This document shows positions 6,810 through 15,237 of a stretch of DNA of 56,102 nt, one piece after another. The notes beneath the pieces were generated by a model. The model made no database searches and had not been told where the DNA came from. It saw only the letters and a list, made by a program, of their open reading frames with translations. This DNA is from Mycolicibacter sinensis (lineage in GTDB: Bacteria > Actinomycetota > Actinomycetes > Mycobacteriales > Mycobacteriaceae). Each line of letters opens with the position of its first letter. Positions within the stretch are counted from its first letter, which is position 1. The stretch is from NCBI RefSeq assembly GCF_001667375.1, contig NZ_LZIN01000095.1, forward strand, positions 1-56,102, written 5' to 3'. Both the position numbers and the translations under genes were made by a program.

Positions 6810-8384
6810 TCACCCCTGTCTCGCCGGGTCGCGGCGGGCGCCGTCGTGCTCGATCAGCACCGGGCGGTTGCCCCCCAGACCGGGGATCAACGAGTCGCCG
6901 TGGAAGGAAAGGATGGTCTGGGCCAGCCCCGGGATCAGCAGCGCGGTGATCGCGGTGAAGCCCACCCACAGGTCGGTATATACCAGTACCCCCAGCGCGC
7001 CGCCGAGCACCCAGGCCAGTTGCAGGGTGGATTCGGTGCGGCCGAACGCCGACGCCCGCGACTCCTCGGGCAGGTCGTCCTGCAGCGCGGCGTCCAGCGA
7101 CGCCTTCGCGACCGCGCTGGCACCGGAGGTGATCAGGGCGGCGATGGCCGCCATCACCAGGGTTCCGGCCACCGCCGCCGCCAGCGCGACGGCGGTCACG
7201 GCCATGGTGCAGCGCACCACCAGCACCGCGGGCCGGCCCAGTTGCAGCCGGGCGCTGGTGAGGTTGCCGGCGAAGTTACCCAGCCCGGCCGCGGCGCCGA
7301 TCAGCCCGAGAATGCCCAGCTGCACCCAGCCGTTGGCATCGTGCTGTTTGGCCACGAACGCCGGGTAGAGGAACAGGAAACCCACCATGGCCTTGATCGT
7401 GCAGTTGCCCCAGACCGCGGCGATGATGTTGCGGCCCAGCGGTTGGCGCAGCGGTTGGCTCAGTGCCCCGCCGGCCCGTTTGACCTGTTCGGGCCAGCTG
7501 CGGCGACGCTCGTTCGAGCGGTAACTCAAGGTGGTCGGGATCTCGCCGGTGGTCACCTCGACCCACCGCGGGATCCGCATCGCCAGGCCGGCACCTGCCA
7601 TCGAGACCGCGACGACCACGAACAGCGCCCCGGGCTGGTGAAGCAGCCGGGTGAAGACGTATTCGGCGCCCGCGGCGATGCCGCCGCCGACGATCGTGCC
7701 GCCGAGCAGACCGAACATCGTCAATCGGGAATTGACCCGCACCAGGTCGATCGACGGGGGCATCACCCGCGGCGTCACCGCGCTGCGCAGCACCGTGAAC
7801 GACTTGGAGAACACCATCATGGCCAGCGCGCACGGGTAGAGCACCCAGGAGCCGAAGGTGCCGGCGGCGCCGTCGTAGTTGGCGATCAGCACCAGAGCCA
7901 GCACGGTACGCAGCGCGAACGACAAAGCGAGCGCCGCACGCCGGCCGTGCTGGATGCGGTCCAGCGCCGGTCCGATCAGCGGCGCGACCACCGCGAACGG
8001 GGCGATCGTCACCAACAGGTACAGCGCCACCCGGCCCTTGCTCTCCCCGGTGGCCGCGGCGAAGAACAAGGTGTTGGCCAACGCCACGGCCATCGCCGCG
8101 TCCACCGCGAAGTTGGCGACCACCGGCCAGGTCAGCGCGGTCAGGCCGGACTTGTCGGCGCCGTCGGCGGTGGCGGCCCGCTGCACCAGCCCGTACATCC
8201 GGGAGCCCATTTCGCGGCTGCGGGCCGCGGCCACCCGGGTCACCGTGACGCGGTCCGCGGTGCCGGCGCCCTCGGGCGGGCTGTGCCGGCGGGGCGCCTC
8301 GCTGTGGTCGCGCAGCGGCGGCAGGTAGCGGTTGGCGCTGGGCATCGGCGGGCGCTGCCGCTGGTCACTGGGGTAGTTGGCCAT
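6810..8384 (-). CDS. Major facilitator superfamily transporter (Rv0876c-type)
   Basis: A 524-residue integral membrane protein with a ~60-residue cytosolic N-terminus followed by about 10-12 hydrophobic helices in two halves (for example VALYLLVTIAPFAVVAPLIG and VLGGALGVLVYTDLWVGFTA). It starts MANYPSD at 8384, as in Rv0876c (MANY...), and shares its cytosolic loop with the IPRWVEVTTGE segment. The substrate is unknown. The frame stays open upstream to 8708, but that part lies antisense to the DUF3027 gene and is not used. Operon with the DUF2771 gene. Confidence 0.9.
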   Translation of the reverse strand: MANYPSDQRQRPPMPSANRYLPPLRDHSEAPRRHSPPEGAGTADRVTVTRVAAARSREMGSRMYGLVQRAATADGADKSGLTALTWPVVANFAVDAAMAVALANTLFFAAATGESKGRVALYLLVTIAPFAVVAPLIGPALDRIQHGRRAALALSFALRTVLALVLIANYDGAAGTFGSWVLYPCALAMMVFSKSFTVLRSAVTPRVMPPSIDLVRVNSRLTMFGLLGGTIVGGGIAAGAEYVFTRLLHQPGALFVVVAVSMAGAGLAMRIPRWVEVTTGEIPTTLSYRSNERRRSWPEQVKRAGGALSQPLRQPLGRNIIAAVWGNCTIKAMVGFLFLYPAFVAKQHDANGWVQLGILGLIGAAAGLGNFAGNLTSARLQLGRPAVLVVRCTMAVTAVALAAAVAGTLVMAAIAALITSGASAVAKASLDAALQDDLPEESRASAFGRTESTLQLAWVLGGALGVLVYTDLWVGFTAITALLIPGLAQTILSFHGDSLIPGLGGNRPVLIEHDGARRDPARQG

Positions 8385-8598
8385 GCCGGGATGCTCGGCG
8401 GCCGAGCCGTTTCCGGGTCCGGAGCCAGGACGACGGCGCCGGCCCGGGTCGGGGAGATCACGCCGCCGTGCAGACACAATTCGATTCTTCCCTATGACGA
8501 ACGCCCCGCCGTGCAGGCCGCGATTGTGCCTGCGTGTGGCTGAGCGGACCGTGCTGCGGCAGTATAGGGACGTCATTCCAGTGAAAAGGACCCGCGTG

Positions 8599-9543
8599 AT
8601 GCGACCCAGCGCAGATTCAGACACCGCGACCATCGCCGTGCCCGCGGTGCTGGCCGCGGCCGTCGACCAGGCCCGCGCGGCCGTGGCCGAGTTCAGCGGC
8701 GCCGACACCGTCGGTGAGCACCTGGGCGTCGACTACGAGGACGCGACCGCTGCCACCCATCGGTTCGCCGCGCTGCTGCCCGGCTACCAGGGCTGGCAGT
8801 GGGCCGTCGTCGTCGCCGCCATCCCGGGCGCCGCGCACTCCACCATCAGCGAGATGGTGCTGGTTCCCGGACCCACCGCCCTGTTGGCGCCGGAGTGGGT
8901 GCCGTGGGACCAGCGGGTCCGGCCCGGCGACCTGGGTCCGGGGGACCTGCTGGCACCGCCCGCCGACGATCCGCGACTGGTCCCGGGCTACACCGCCAGC
9001 GGCGACCCGGAACTCGACGAGGTGGCCGGTGAGATCGGTCTGGGCCGGCGGTGGCTGATGAGCCCGTTGGGCCGGGCCGAGGCGGCCCAGCGCTGGCATG
9101 ACGGCGAGTACGGTCCGGAGTCGGCGATGGCGCGCTCGACCAGACGGGTCTGCCGGGACTGCGGCTTCTACCTGCCGCTGGCCGGCGTGCTCGGCACGGC
9201 GTTCGGGGCCTGCGGCAACGAGATGTCCGCCGACGGCCGGGTGGTCGACGCCGAGTACGGCTGTGGCGCCCACAGTGACACCCCGGCACCGGCGGGCACC
9301 GGTTCCCCGGCCCATGACCCTTACGACGACGGCGTGCTGGAGATCGTCGAGAGCGCTGCCCCCGCCGAGATCGCCCCTGCCGAACCGGCTGAAGAGGTGG
9401 CCGCCGAACCGGCTGAAGAGGTGGCCGAAGCCCCGGCCGAAACCGGCACTGCCGTCGAAATCGACACTGCCGCCGAAACACCGGCCGCCGAAACACCGGC
9501 CGCCGAAGCCCCCGCCGAACCGGAAGAGCCGGACACTCCTTAG
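8599..9543 (+). CDS. DUF3027 protein with zinc-ribbon cysteines (Rv0877-type)
   Basis: A 314-residue soluble protein. The body (residues 10-235) matches Rv0877, including VEFSGADTVGE-like, PGYQGWQWAVVVA and LVPGPTALLAP blocks. Near residue 185 CRDCGF and two later cysteines in ACGNE and YGCGAHSD look like a zinc ribbon. The last ~70 residues are an Ala/Glu/Pro tail built from short tandem repeats. Function unknown. ATG at 8599 follows AAAAGGA by 8 nt; a GTG at 8596 is an alternative. The stop codon overlaps the stop of the opposing gene. Confidence 0.85.
   Translation: MRPSADSDTATIAVPAVLAAAVDQARAAVAEFSGADTVGEHLGVDYEDATAATHRFAALLPGYQGWQWAVVVAAIPGAAHSTISEMVLVPGPTALLAPEWVPWDQRVRPGDLGPGDLLAPPADDPRLVPGYTASGDPELDEVAGEIGLGRRWLMSPLGRAEAAQRWHDGEYGPESAMARSTRRVCRDCGFYLPLAGVLGTAFGACGNEMSADGRVVDAEYGCGAHSDTPAPAGTGSPAHDPYDDGVLEIVESAAPAEIAPAEPAEEVAAEPAEEVAEAPAETGTAVEIDTAAETPAAETPAAEAPAEPEEPDTP
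9379..9426 (+). repeat. Two tandem 24 bp units in the DUF3027 tail
   Basis: Two identical 24 bp copies (9379-9402 and 9403-9426) encoding AEPAEEVA-type octapeptides. They are in frame, so copy-number change would keep the reading frame. Confidence 0.85.
9471..9500 (+). repeat. Two tandem 15 bp units in the DUF3027 tail
   Basis: Two identical copies of a 15 bp unit (CGCCGAAACACCGGC) encoding AETPA-type pentapeptides, followed by a degenerate third copy. In frame. Confidence 0.85.
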
Positions 9544-10043
9544 CCGAAGTTGAACAGGTACTCGCCCGGGAGCACCAGGGCCATGGTGTAGATGGTGTTG
9601 ATCACCAGCCCCGGCAGCCCGAGCACATAGTTGATGATGTCCCGCGGGATGTCGATCGCCTCGCTGAAGGCCATCCCGAAGTCGAGGCTGGCCAGGCTGG
9701 TGATGACGTTCTGGACGTCGTTGAACAACGTCCCCGGCAGGCTGAACAGGCTGTTGAAGAACCCTTGGGCGGCAGCCAATTCCGCGTTGAACAGACCGGC
9801 GATATCGAACGCGTCGGCGGTGCCCGGTGTATCGAAGGCGGCCACGTCGGCGATGATGCCGTCGATGCCGTCGACCAGCGCGCTGCCGGTCAACGCCACC
9901 TCGGTGGAGACCGCGGCTACCTCGGCGGCCGCCTGCGTGACGATCTCCGGTGCCGCTGCCACCGGCGCCAGGCCGGCGGCCAGCAGTACCGCGGTTGCTG
10001 CGATGCCGCTCAGCATTCGAGTGCCGGACTGCGTTGCCTCCAT
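9540..10043 (-). CDS. Small exported protein of unknown function
   Basis: 167 residues. A signal peptide is clear: hydrophobic stretch about 12-29 ending APVAAA. The mature part is Ala-rich and amphipathic and contains the segments LFSLPGTLFNDV and YVLGLPGLVINTIYTM, reminiscent of the alpha-helical exported mycobacterial proteins with PGxxxN motifs, and ends in Phe-Gly (LFNFG). I do not recognise a named family. It occupies the place held by PPE13 (Rv0878c) in M. tuberculosis. Its stop TAA (9542-9540) overlaps the DUF3027 TAG on the other strand. Confidence 0.75.
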   Translation of the reverse strand: MEATQSGTRMLSGIAATAVLLAAGLAPVAAAPEIVTQAAAEVAAVSTEVALTGSALVDGIDGIIADVAAFDTPGTADAFDIAGLFNAELAAAQGFFNSLFSLPGTLFNDVQNVITSLASLDFGMAFSEAIDIPRDIINYVLGLPGLVINTIYTMALVLPGEYLFNFG

Positions 10044-10092
10044 GGCTCCCTCCCACTTTCGTCGAAGGACATTACCCCACTTGCGGGACGCG

Positions 10093-10548
10093 TCAGCGGT
10101 GTTCGGCGGCTGCCTTGATGCGCGCCAATGAGGCGTTCATGCCCGCGATCAACTCCTGCTCGAAGTTCTCGACCCCGCCCATGAACTTGTTCGTCAAAAA
10201 CGTGGACACCGAGGTGATTCCGTCGTCGGCGTGCCGGCTCTCGGTGACCCGGGTGCCCTCGGCGGTCGGCTCGAGTTCATAGCTCCACACGCTGTGGTTC
10301 TCGGTGACCCGGAAGGCCAGCTTGCGATCCGGGACGTACTCGGTGATGACGGAGCTGGTGGGCCAGTAGAGCCTGCCGCGCCGGTTGACGTTGATGGTGC
10401 GGGTGCCCGAACGAACCGCGCCCAGCGGTTTCATCCACCGGCACTGCGGGCTCCACTCCGGCATCCGCCGGAAGTCGGAGATCAGGTTCCATACCTCGGT
10501 GACCGGTGCTTTGATGTCGATCTCTGCCTGCAACAGCGGGGCTGCCAT
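10093..10548 (-). CDS. SRPBCC (START/Bet v1-like) small ligand-binding protein
   Basis: 151 residues with the SRPBCC fold pattern: N-terminal strand LLQAEIDIKAPVTEVWNLISDF, then RMPEWSP, a W/Y-rich sheet (SVWSYELEPTAEGTRVTESR) and a long C-terminal helix (FEQELIAGMNASLARIKA). These form a hydrophobic pocket for lipids or aromatic ligands; some are polyketide cyclases, but no catalytic residues are evident. A very strong AGGAGG precedes the ATG. It is followed, same strand, by the small exported protein 49 bp downstream. Confidence 0.8.
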   Translation of the reverse strand: MAAPLLQAEIDIKAPVTEVWNLISDFRRMPEWSPQCRWMKPLGAVRSGTRTINVNRRGRLYWPTSSVITEYVPDRKLAFRVTENHSVWSYELEPTAEGTRVTESRHADDGITSVSTFLTNKFMGGVENFEQELIAGMNASLARIKAAAEHR

Positions 10549-10573
10549 TTCATTCCTCCTTGAATCCGCAACT

Positions 10574-10843
10574 TTATTCGTGTTCCAGCCCGGATTGGGC
10601 GCCGCGCGCGCCGCGCCGTGCCGCGCCGCGCTGCAACAGAAAGATCGTGGTGCCCAGCACGCCGACGCCCAAGCCGGCAACGCTGACCGGCCGCCACTCC
10701 TGGAGCGCCGGTACCGCGAACGCCGCGACGGTCGCGCCGCCGAAGCCGGCGACCCCGGCGCCGATCACCGGCCAGACGCGCAGCAGCGCGGCCGGCAGCG
10801 GCGGCGGCTCGGGGGAGGGCTCAGGCGGCAGCTGGGGGGTCAT
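10574..10843 (-). CDS. DUF2530 two-helix membrane protein (Rv0879c-type)
   Basis: 89 residues: a proline-rich N-terminus (PPEPSPEPPPLP), two transmembrane helices (about 24-45 and 53-69) with a short loop, and an Arg-rich cytosolic tail. Size, layout and the divergent arrangement with the TrmH gene match Rv0879c. Function unknown. Its start is 39 bp from the divergent methyltransferase gene. Confidence 0.8.
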   Translation of the reverse strand: MTPQLPPEPSPEPPPLPAALLRVWPVIGAGVAGFGGATVAAFAVPALQEWRPVSVAGLGVGVLGTTIFLLQRGAARRGARGAQSGLEHE

Positions 10844-10882
10844 CGCCGTTGACGTTAGCGCGTCGCCGGTAATGTTCGGCCA

Positions 10883-11710
10883 GTGGCCAGGGTCATCGAC
10901 GTCGTCGATATCACTGACCCCGCCGATTCTCGGCTGGACGATTTCCGCGACCTGAACAGCATCGACCGTCGCCCGGACCTGCCCACCGGCAAGGGGCTGG
11001 TGATCGCCGAAGGGGTGCTGGTGGTGCAGCGGATGCTGGCCTCGCGCTTCGCACCCCGGGCGTTGCTGGGCACCGAGCGCCGGCTCACGGAGTTGGCGCC
11101 GGACCTCACCGGCGTCCCAGGAGTGCCCTATTACCGGGTGTCGCCCGAGGTGATGGCCGAGGTGGTGGGTTTTCACCTCAACCGCGGTGTGCTGGCCGCC
11201 GCCTCACGAGTGTCCGAGCCGACGGTGGCAGATTTGGTCGCCGGCGCCCGGACCATCGCGGTGCTCGAGGGTGTGAACGACCACGAGAACCTGGGGTCGA
11301 TCTTCCGCAACGGCGCCGGCCTGGGCGTCGACGCGGTGGTATTCGGCAGTGGCTGCGCCGACCCGCTGTACCGGCGTGCGGTGCGCGTGTCGATGGGGCA
11401 CGCCCTGCTGGTGCCGTTCGCCCGGTCGGCGGACTGGCCGGCTGATCTGGCGATGCTGCGGCAGAGCGGGTTTCGCCTGCTGGCCATGACCCCGGACCCG
11501 GGGGCCGAGACGCTGTCGACGGCGATGGCGAAGGTGCGCGGCGAGCCGGTGGCCGTGCTGGTCGGCGCCGAAGGACCGGGTCTATCGCAGCAGACCATGC
11601 GTGCCAGCGATGTTCGGGTGCGCATCCCGATGTCGCGAGGCACCGACTCCCTCAACGTCGCGACGGCGGCCGCGCTGGCGTTCTACGAGCGCACTAGGCT
11701 GCCGGAATGA
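10883..11710 (+). CDS. TrmH/SpoU-family RNA 2'-O-methyltransferase (Rv0881-type)
   Basis: 275 residues with an N-terminal substrate-binding domain and a C-terminal SPOUT (trefoil-knot) domain. SPOUT motifs are present: NDHENLGSIFRNG (motif 1), VLVGAEGPGL (motif 2) and RIPMSRGTDSLNVATAAAL (motif 3). It should transfer methyl from SAM to a ribose 2'-OH in rRNA or tRNA; the target site cannot be told. The start is GTG (VARVIDVVD), matching Rv0881. It overlaps the next gene by 4 nt (ATGA). Confidence 0.9.
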   Translation: MARVIDVVDITDPADSRLDDFRDLNSIDRRPDLPTGKGLVIAEGVLVVQRMLASRFAPRALLGTERRLTELAPDLTGVPGVPYYRVSPEVMAEVVGFHLNRGVLAAASRVSEPTVADLVAGARTIAVLEGVNDHENLGSIFRNGAGLGVDAVVFGSGCADPLYRRAVRVSMGHALLVPFARSADWPADLAMLRQSGFRLLAMTPDPGAETLSTAMAKVRGEPVAVLVGAEGPGLSQQTMRASDVRVRIPMSRGTDSLNVATAAALAFYERTRLPE

Positions 11711-11982
11711 GTTCCACCCAAACCACGCCGTGGGCAACGGGTTTGACCGTGGCGGCGTTCGTCGCAGCAGTCTCGGGAACCGCCATCGCGGTGCTGAGCC
11801 TGGGATTGACCCGGGTGCACCCCGCGGTGGCAGTCGGGCTCAACCTGATCGCGGTGGGCGGGCTGGCGCCCACGGTCTGGGGCTGGCGGCGCGCCCCGGT
11901 GTTGCGGTGGTTGGCGCTGGGCGCCGCAATCGGCGTGGCGGGAGCGTGGCTCGTGCTGGTGGTGCTGGTCGCTCAGCGCTGA
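11707..11982 (+). CDS. Small membrane protein (Rv0882-type, DUF2537-like)
   Basis: 91 residues with three hydrophobic segments (about 12-33, 40-57, 66-88) and a short basic loop. No known function; the family name DUF2537 is from memory. Its ATG overlaps the methyltransferase stop codon by 4 nt, so it is translationally coupled. Its 3' end overlaps the opposing sepH gene by 10 bp. Confidence 0.75.
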   Translation: MSSTQTTPWATGLTVAAFVAAVSGTAIAVLSLGLTRVHPAVAVGLNLIAVGGLAPTVWGWRRAPVLRWLALGAAIGVAGAWLVLVVLVAQR

Positions 11983-12758
11983 CCGGTCGAGCCGGTTGAG
12001 CGCACCCCGAGCAGTACGTCCTCCCAACCGGGGACCGACGGCTTGCTGCGACGGGACCGGGCCGTCGAGCGCTGGCGGACCGGCTCCTCGTCCGCCACCG
12101 GCGGGGCGGCCGGCTCCTCGAAGTCCAGCTCGGCGACCGTGGCCACCGGCCGCAGTGGACGGTCGAAGTCCGGGTCGATCAGCTCCATCGCCGAGTCGTC
12201 GACGGCCGTCACCGTGCCGCCGTGCGCGCCCGGGGCGAACCGGAAGTGCGCGACGTTGTCGGAGCGGCCCGCCTTCCAGGCCAGCTGCACCGTCCAGCGT
12301 CCGTCGTCGTTGCGCCACGCGTCCCAACTGCTGTGATCGGGGTTGAGGCCGCGCCCCATCAGCGCACTGCTGACCACCTCGAGCAGCGTCGCCACCGCCG
12401 GCCCGTCGGCCAGCACCGGGTGCGCGGCGGCGGCCAGCTCCGCGGCGCGCGACCGCTCCAGCAGCACCGGGTGGGCGAACCGCTCCACTCGGGAGACGTC
12501 CACGCCGGCCGCCGCGGCCACCTGCTCGACCGACGCACCGGCGCGGATACGGGATTGGATGTCCTTCGGACGCAGCATGATCCCTCCCAGATCGATCTGG
12601 GTCTGCCCGACACGGTTGCCCTCTCCGCGCACCGATGACCGCAGCCGGTCGTCGATACGCAGTCGGAACATGTCGGCGCGTTCGTCCTCACCGCAGACGC
12701 TCTCGCAGATGACGTGTTTGCCGTCGACGTCAAGACCTACGACTGTCAATTCCTTCAT
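11973..12758 (-). CDS. sepH: SepH-type cell-division protein (DUF3071, Rv0883c)
   Basis: 261 residues. The N-terminal DUF3071 domain (MKELTVVGLDVDGKH..., about 1-170) includes a helix-turn-helix-like segment at about 62-95 (LRPKDIQSRIRAGAS, then VEQVAAAAGV). The C-terminal part is a disordered, Arg/Ser/Pro-rich region. In Streptomyces and M. smegmatis, SepH binds FtsZ and promotes filament assembly at the septum. The ATG follows GAGGAGAA. It is convergent with the Rv0882-type gene and lies downstream of serC on the same strand. Confidence 0.9.
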   Translation of the reverse strand: MKELTVVGLDVDGKHVICESVCGEDERADMFRLRIDDRLRSSVRGEGNRVGQTQIDLGGIMLRPKDIQSRIRAGASVEQVAAAAGVDVSRVERFAHPVLLERSRAAELAAAAHPVLADGPAVATLLEVVSSALMGRGLNPDHSSWDAWRNDDGRWTVQLAWKAGRSDNVAHFRFAPGAHGGTVTAVDDSAMELIDPDFDRPLRPVATVAELDFEEPAAPPVADEEPVRQRSTARSRRSKPSVPGWEDVLLGVRSTGSTGQR

Positions 12759-12872
12759 GACTTCTCCTCGCGAAGGCCCGTTAGCTGCGGACTCTAGTGC
12801 AGCAACCGGCCGCGGCAGCGGTGACACGCTGGCCTTATAACGAGTTGATTACGGCGGTTCGGCGGGTCGCGC

Positions 12873-13991
12873 TCAGAGCCTTTCCACGACCCAGTCCACG
12901 CACTGCGTCAGTGCGCTGACGTCGTCGGGCTCGATTGCCGGGAACATCGCGATCCGCAGCTGGTTGCGGCCCAGCTTGCGGTAGGGCTCGGTGTCGACGA
13001 TGCCGTTGGCTCGCAGCACCTTGGCCACCGCGGCGGCGTCCACCTCGTCGACGAAGTCGATGGTGCCCACCACCTGTGACCGCAGCGCCGGGTCGGCGAC
13101 GAACGGTGTGGTGAACGGCCGCTCCTGCGCCCAGGAGTACAGCCGCTGCGACGAATCCGCGGTGCGCTTGACCGCCCAGTCCAGCCCGCCGTTGCCCAAC
13201 ATCCAGTCCAGCTGCTCGGCCATCAGCGCCAAGGTGGCGATCGCCGGGGTGTTGTAGGTCTGGTTCTTGGTGCTGTTGTCCACCGCGATCGGCAGGGACA
13301 GGAACTCCGGCACCCAGCGGCCCGACGCGGCGATCGCCTCGATACGAGCCAGCGCGGCCGGGCTCATGATCGCCAGCCACAGCCCCCCGTCGGAGGCGAA
13401 ATTCTTCTGCGGGGCGAAGTAGTAGGCGTCGGTCTCGGTGATGTCGACCGGCAGGCCCCCGGCGCCGGACGTCGCATCGATCAGCACCAGGGCGTCACCG
13501 GCGCCGTCGGGCCGGTGCACCGGCACCGCCACCCCGGTCGAGGTCTCGTTGTGCGCCCACGCGATGACGTCGACGGACGGGTCGGCGGCCGGCTCGGGGG
13601 CGCTGCCGGGCTCGGCCTTGATGATGATCGGGTCACCGACGAAGGGGTTCTTGGCCACCGCCGAGGCGAACTTCGCACTGAACTCGCCATAGGTCAGGTG
13701 CAGGGAGCGTTTGTCGACCAGGCCGAACGCCGCGGCGTCCCAGAACGCGGTGGAGCCTCCGTTGCCCAGCACCACCTCATAGCCGTCGGGCACCGAGAAC
13801 AGCTCGCGGACCCCGGCGCGGACCCGGCCGACCAGGTCTTTGACCGGCGCCTGGCGGTGCGAGGTGCCGAACAGCGGCGCCGCCGTGGTGACCAGCGCGT
13901 TCAACTGCTCCGGCCGGACCTTGGAGGGCCCACAACCGAACCGTCCGTCGGCGGGCTTGATGTTGTCCGGGATCGTGAGCTGCTCAGCCAT
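12873..13991 (-). CDS. serC: Phosphoserine aminotransferase SerC
   Basis: 372 residues, class-V PLP aminotransferase that makes 3-phosphoserine from 3-phosphohydroxypyruvate in serine synthesis. The PLP lysine is K196 in YYFAPQKNFAS; FGCGPSKVRPEQ marks the N-terminus and RIAMFPAIEPDD the C-terminus, all as in mycobacterial SerC. It is divergent from the Rv0885-type gene, with a strong CRP-like site 50 bp upstream of its start codon. Confidence 0.94.
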   Translation of the reverse strand: MAEQLTIPDNIKPADGRFGCGPSKVRPEQLNALVTTAAPLFGTSHRQAPVKDLVGRVRAGVRELFSVPDGYEVVLGNGGSTAFWDAAAFGLVDKRSLHLTYGEFSAKFASAVAKNPFVGDPIIIKAEPGSAPEPAADPSVDVIAWAHNETSTGVAVPVHRPDGAGDALVLIDATSGAGGLPVDITETDAYYFAPQKNFASDGGLWLAIMSPAALARIEAIAASGRWVPEFLSLPIAVDNSTKNQTYNTPAIATLALMAEQLDWMLGNGGLDWAVKRTADSSQRLYSWAQERPFTTPFVADPALRSQVVGTIDFVDEVDAAAVAKVLRANGIVDTEPYRKLGRNQLRIAMFPAIEPDDVSALTQCVDWVVERL

Positions 13992-14040
13992 GGTCTCTAG
14001 CGTAGACAGCGCCCGGGGGCCGCCTGCACGGCAGGTTTAT

Positions 14041-14056
14041 CGTGACAAAGATCACG
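14041..14056. promoter_or_regulatory. CRP-family operator between serC and the Rv0885-type gene
   Basis: CGTGA-CAAAGA-TCACG: both half-sites are perfect inverted repeats, fitting the mycobacterial CRP (Rv3676) consensus. It lies 50 bp before serC and 121 bp before the divergent diiron oxygenase gene. From memory, serC is a reported CRP target in M. tuberculosis. Confidence 0.75.
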
Positions 14057-14176
14057 CCCGGCGCTCGACACCTGTCACGACCACAGGCGTGGTGCAAGGT
14101 CTGGACGGGTAGCCGATACCTGCGGTACCGTTGTACATAACAAGCCCAAATGTAAACGTCAGTGGGGGTGTCTCCG

Positions 14177-15217
14177 ATGGCTCAAAAAACGGCTCAGAAA
14201 CCGGCCCGAACCGGCATCGTGCGGCGGTGGCGGGCCAACATGGAAGTGTCCGACGACACTGCCTACGTCGACATGCTCAACACCCTGTCGGAAGGCTCGG
14301 TGCGGCGGCACTTCAACCCTTACCTCGACATCGACTGGGACAGCCCGGAATTCAAGGTGTTCGAGAATGATCCGCGGTGGATCCTGCCGGCCACCGATCC
14401 GCTGGGTAAGCACGCCTGGTACCAGGCGCAGCCCGAGGACCTGCAGATCAAGATCGGCATGTGGCGCCAGGCCAACGTGGCCAAGGTCGGCCTGCACTTC
14501 GAGTCCATCCTGATCCGCGGCCTGCTCAACTACGCGTTCTGGGTGCCCAACGGCTCACCGGAGTACCGCTACTGCCTGCACGAGTCGGTCGAGGAGTGCA
14601 ACCACACCCTGATGTTCCAGGAGATGGTGAACCACATCGGCGCCGACGTGCCCGGCATGCCGCGGTTCCTCAAGTGGCTGGCGGCGTTCATTCCGCTGGT
14701 TGCCGGCCCGTTGCCGATCCCGTTCTGGTTCGGCATCCTCGCCGGCGAGGAGCCCATCGACCACATTCAGAAGGACATCCTGCGCGAGGGCAAGACGCTG
14801 CACCCGATCATGGAGAAGGTGATGGCGATCCACGTCGCCGAAGAGGCGCGGCACATCTCCTTCGCGCACGAATACCTCAACAAGCGGGTTCCGACCCTGC
14901 CGCGTCGCAAGCGGTTCTGGCTCTCGCTGTTCGTGCCGGTCACCATGCGAATCCTGTGCTCGGCGATCGTCGTTCCGCCGAAGGCGTTCTGGCAGGAGTT
15001 CGACATTCCCCGCTCGGTGCGCAAGGACGTGTTCTTCGGGTCGGCCGACGCCCGCCGGATGCTGTCGGACATGTTCGCCGACGTGCGGATGCTCTGCCAC
15101 GACACCGGGCTGATGAACCCGGTCGCCAAGCTGGTGTGGCGGATGTGCCGGATCAACGGGGCGCCGTCGCGCTTCCGGGCCCAGCCGCAGCGCGCGCACC
15201 TGTCGCGCGTCGCCTAA
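14177..15217 (+). CDS. AurF-like diiron oxygenase (Rv0885-type)
   Basis: 346 residues. Ferritin-like diiron protein with metal-ligand motifs ESVEECNH (about residue 142) and HVAEEARHISFAHEY (about 221), similar to the p-aminobenzoate N-oxygenase AurF. It probably activates O2 for an oxidation; the substrate is unknown. I chose ATG 14177 (MAQKTAQK) because Rv0885 begins MAKKT; a GTG at 14162 is in frame upstream. fprB follows 20 bp later and may supply electrons (inference from adjacency, conserved in M. tuberculosis). Confidence 0.88.
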   Translation: MAQKTAQKPARTGIVRRWRANMEVSDDTAYVDMLNTLSEGSVRRHFNPYLDIDWDSPEFKVFENDPRWILPATDPLGKHAWYQAQPEDLQIKIGMWRQANVAKVGLHFESILIRGLLNYAFWVPNGSPEYRYCLHESVEECNHTLMFQEMVNHIGADVPGMPRFLKWLAAFIPLVAGPLPIPFWFGILAGEEPIDHIQKDILREGKTLHPIMEKVMAIHVAEEARHISFAHEYLNKRVPTLPRRKRFWLSLFVPVTMRILCSAIVVPPKAFWQEFDIPRSVRKDVFFGSADARRMLSDMFADVRMLCHDTGLMNPVAKLVWRMCRINGAPSRFRAQPQRAHLSRVA

Positions 15218-15237
15218 GCCAGCGAGTCCGCCGCCTC

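Noticed and set aside
6846..8543. 565-codon plus-strand frame opposite the MFS gene
   Set aside because: His/Gln/Arg-rich shadow; the MFS gene on the other strand has membrane helices and matches Rv0876c.
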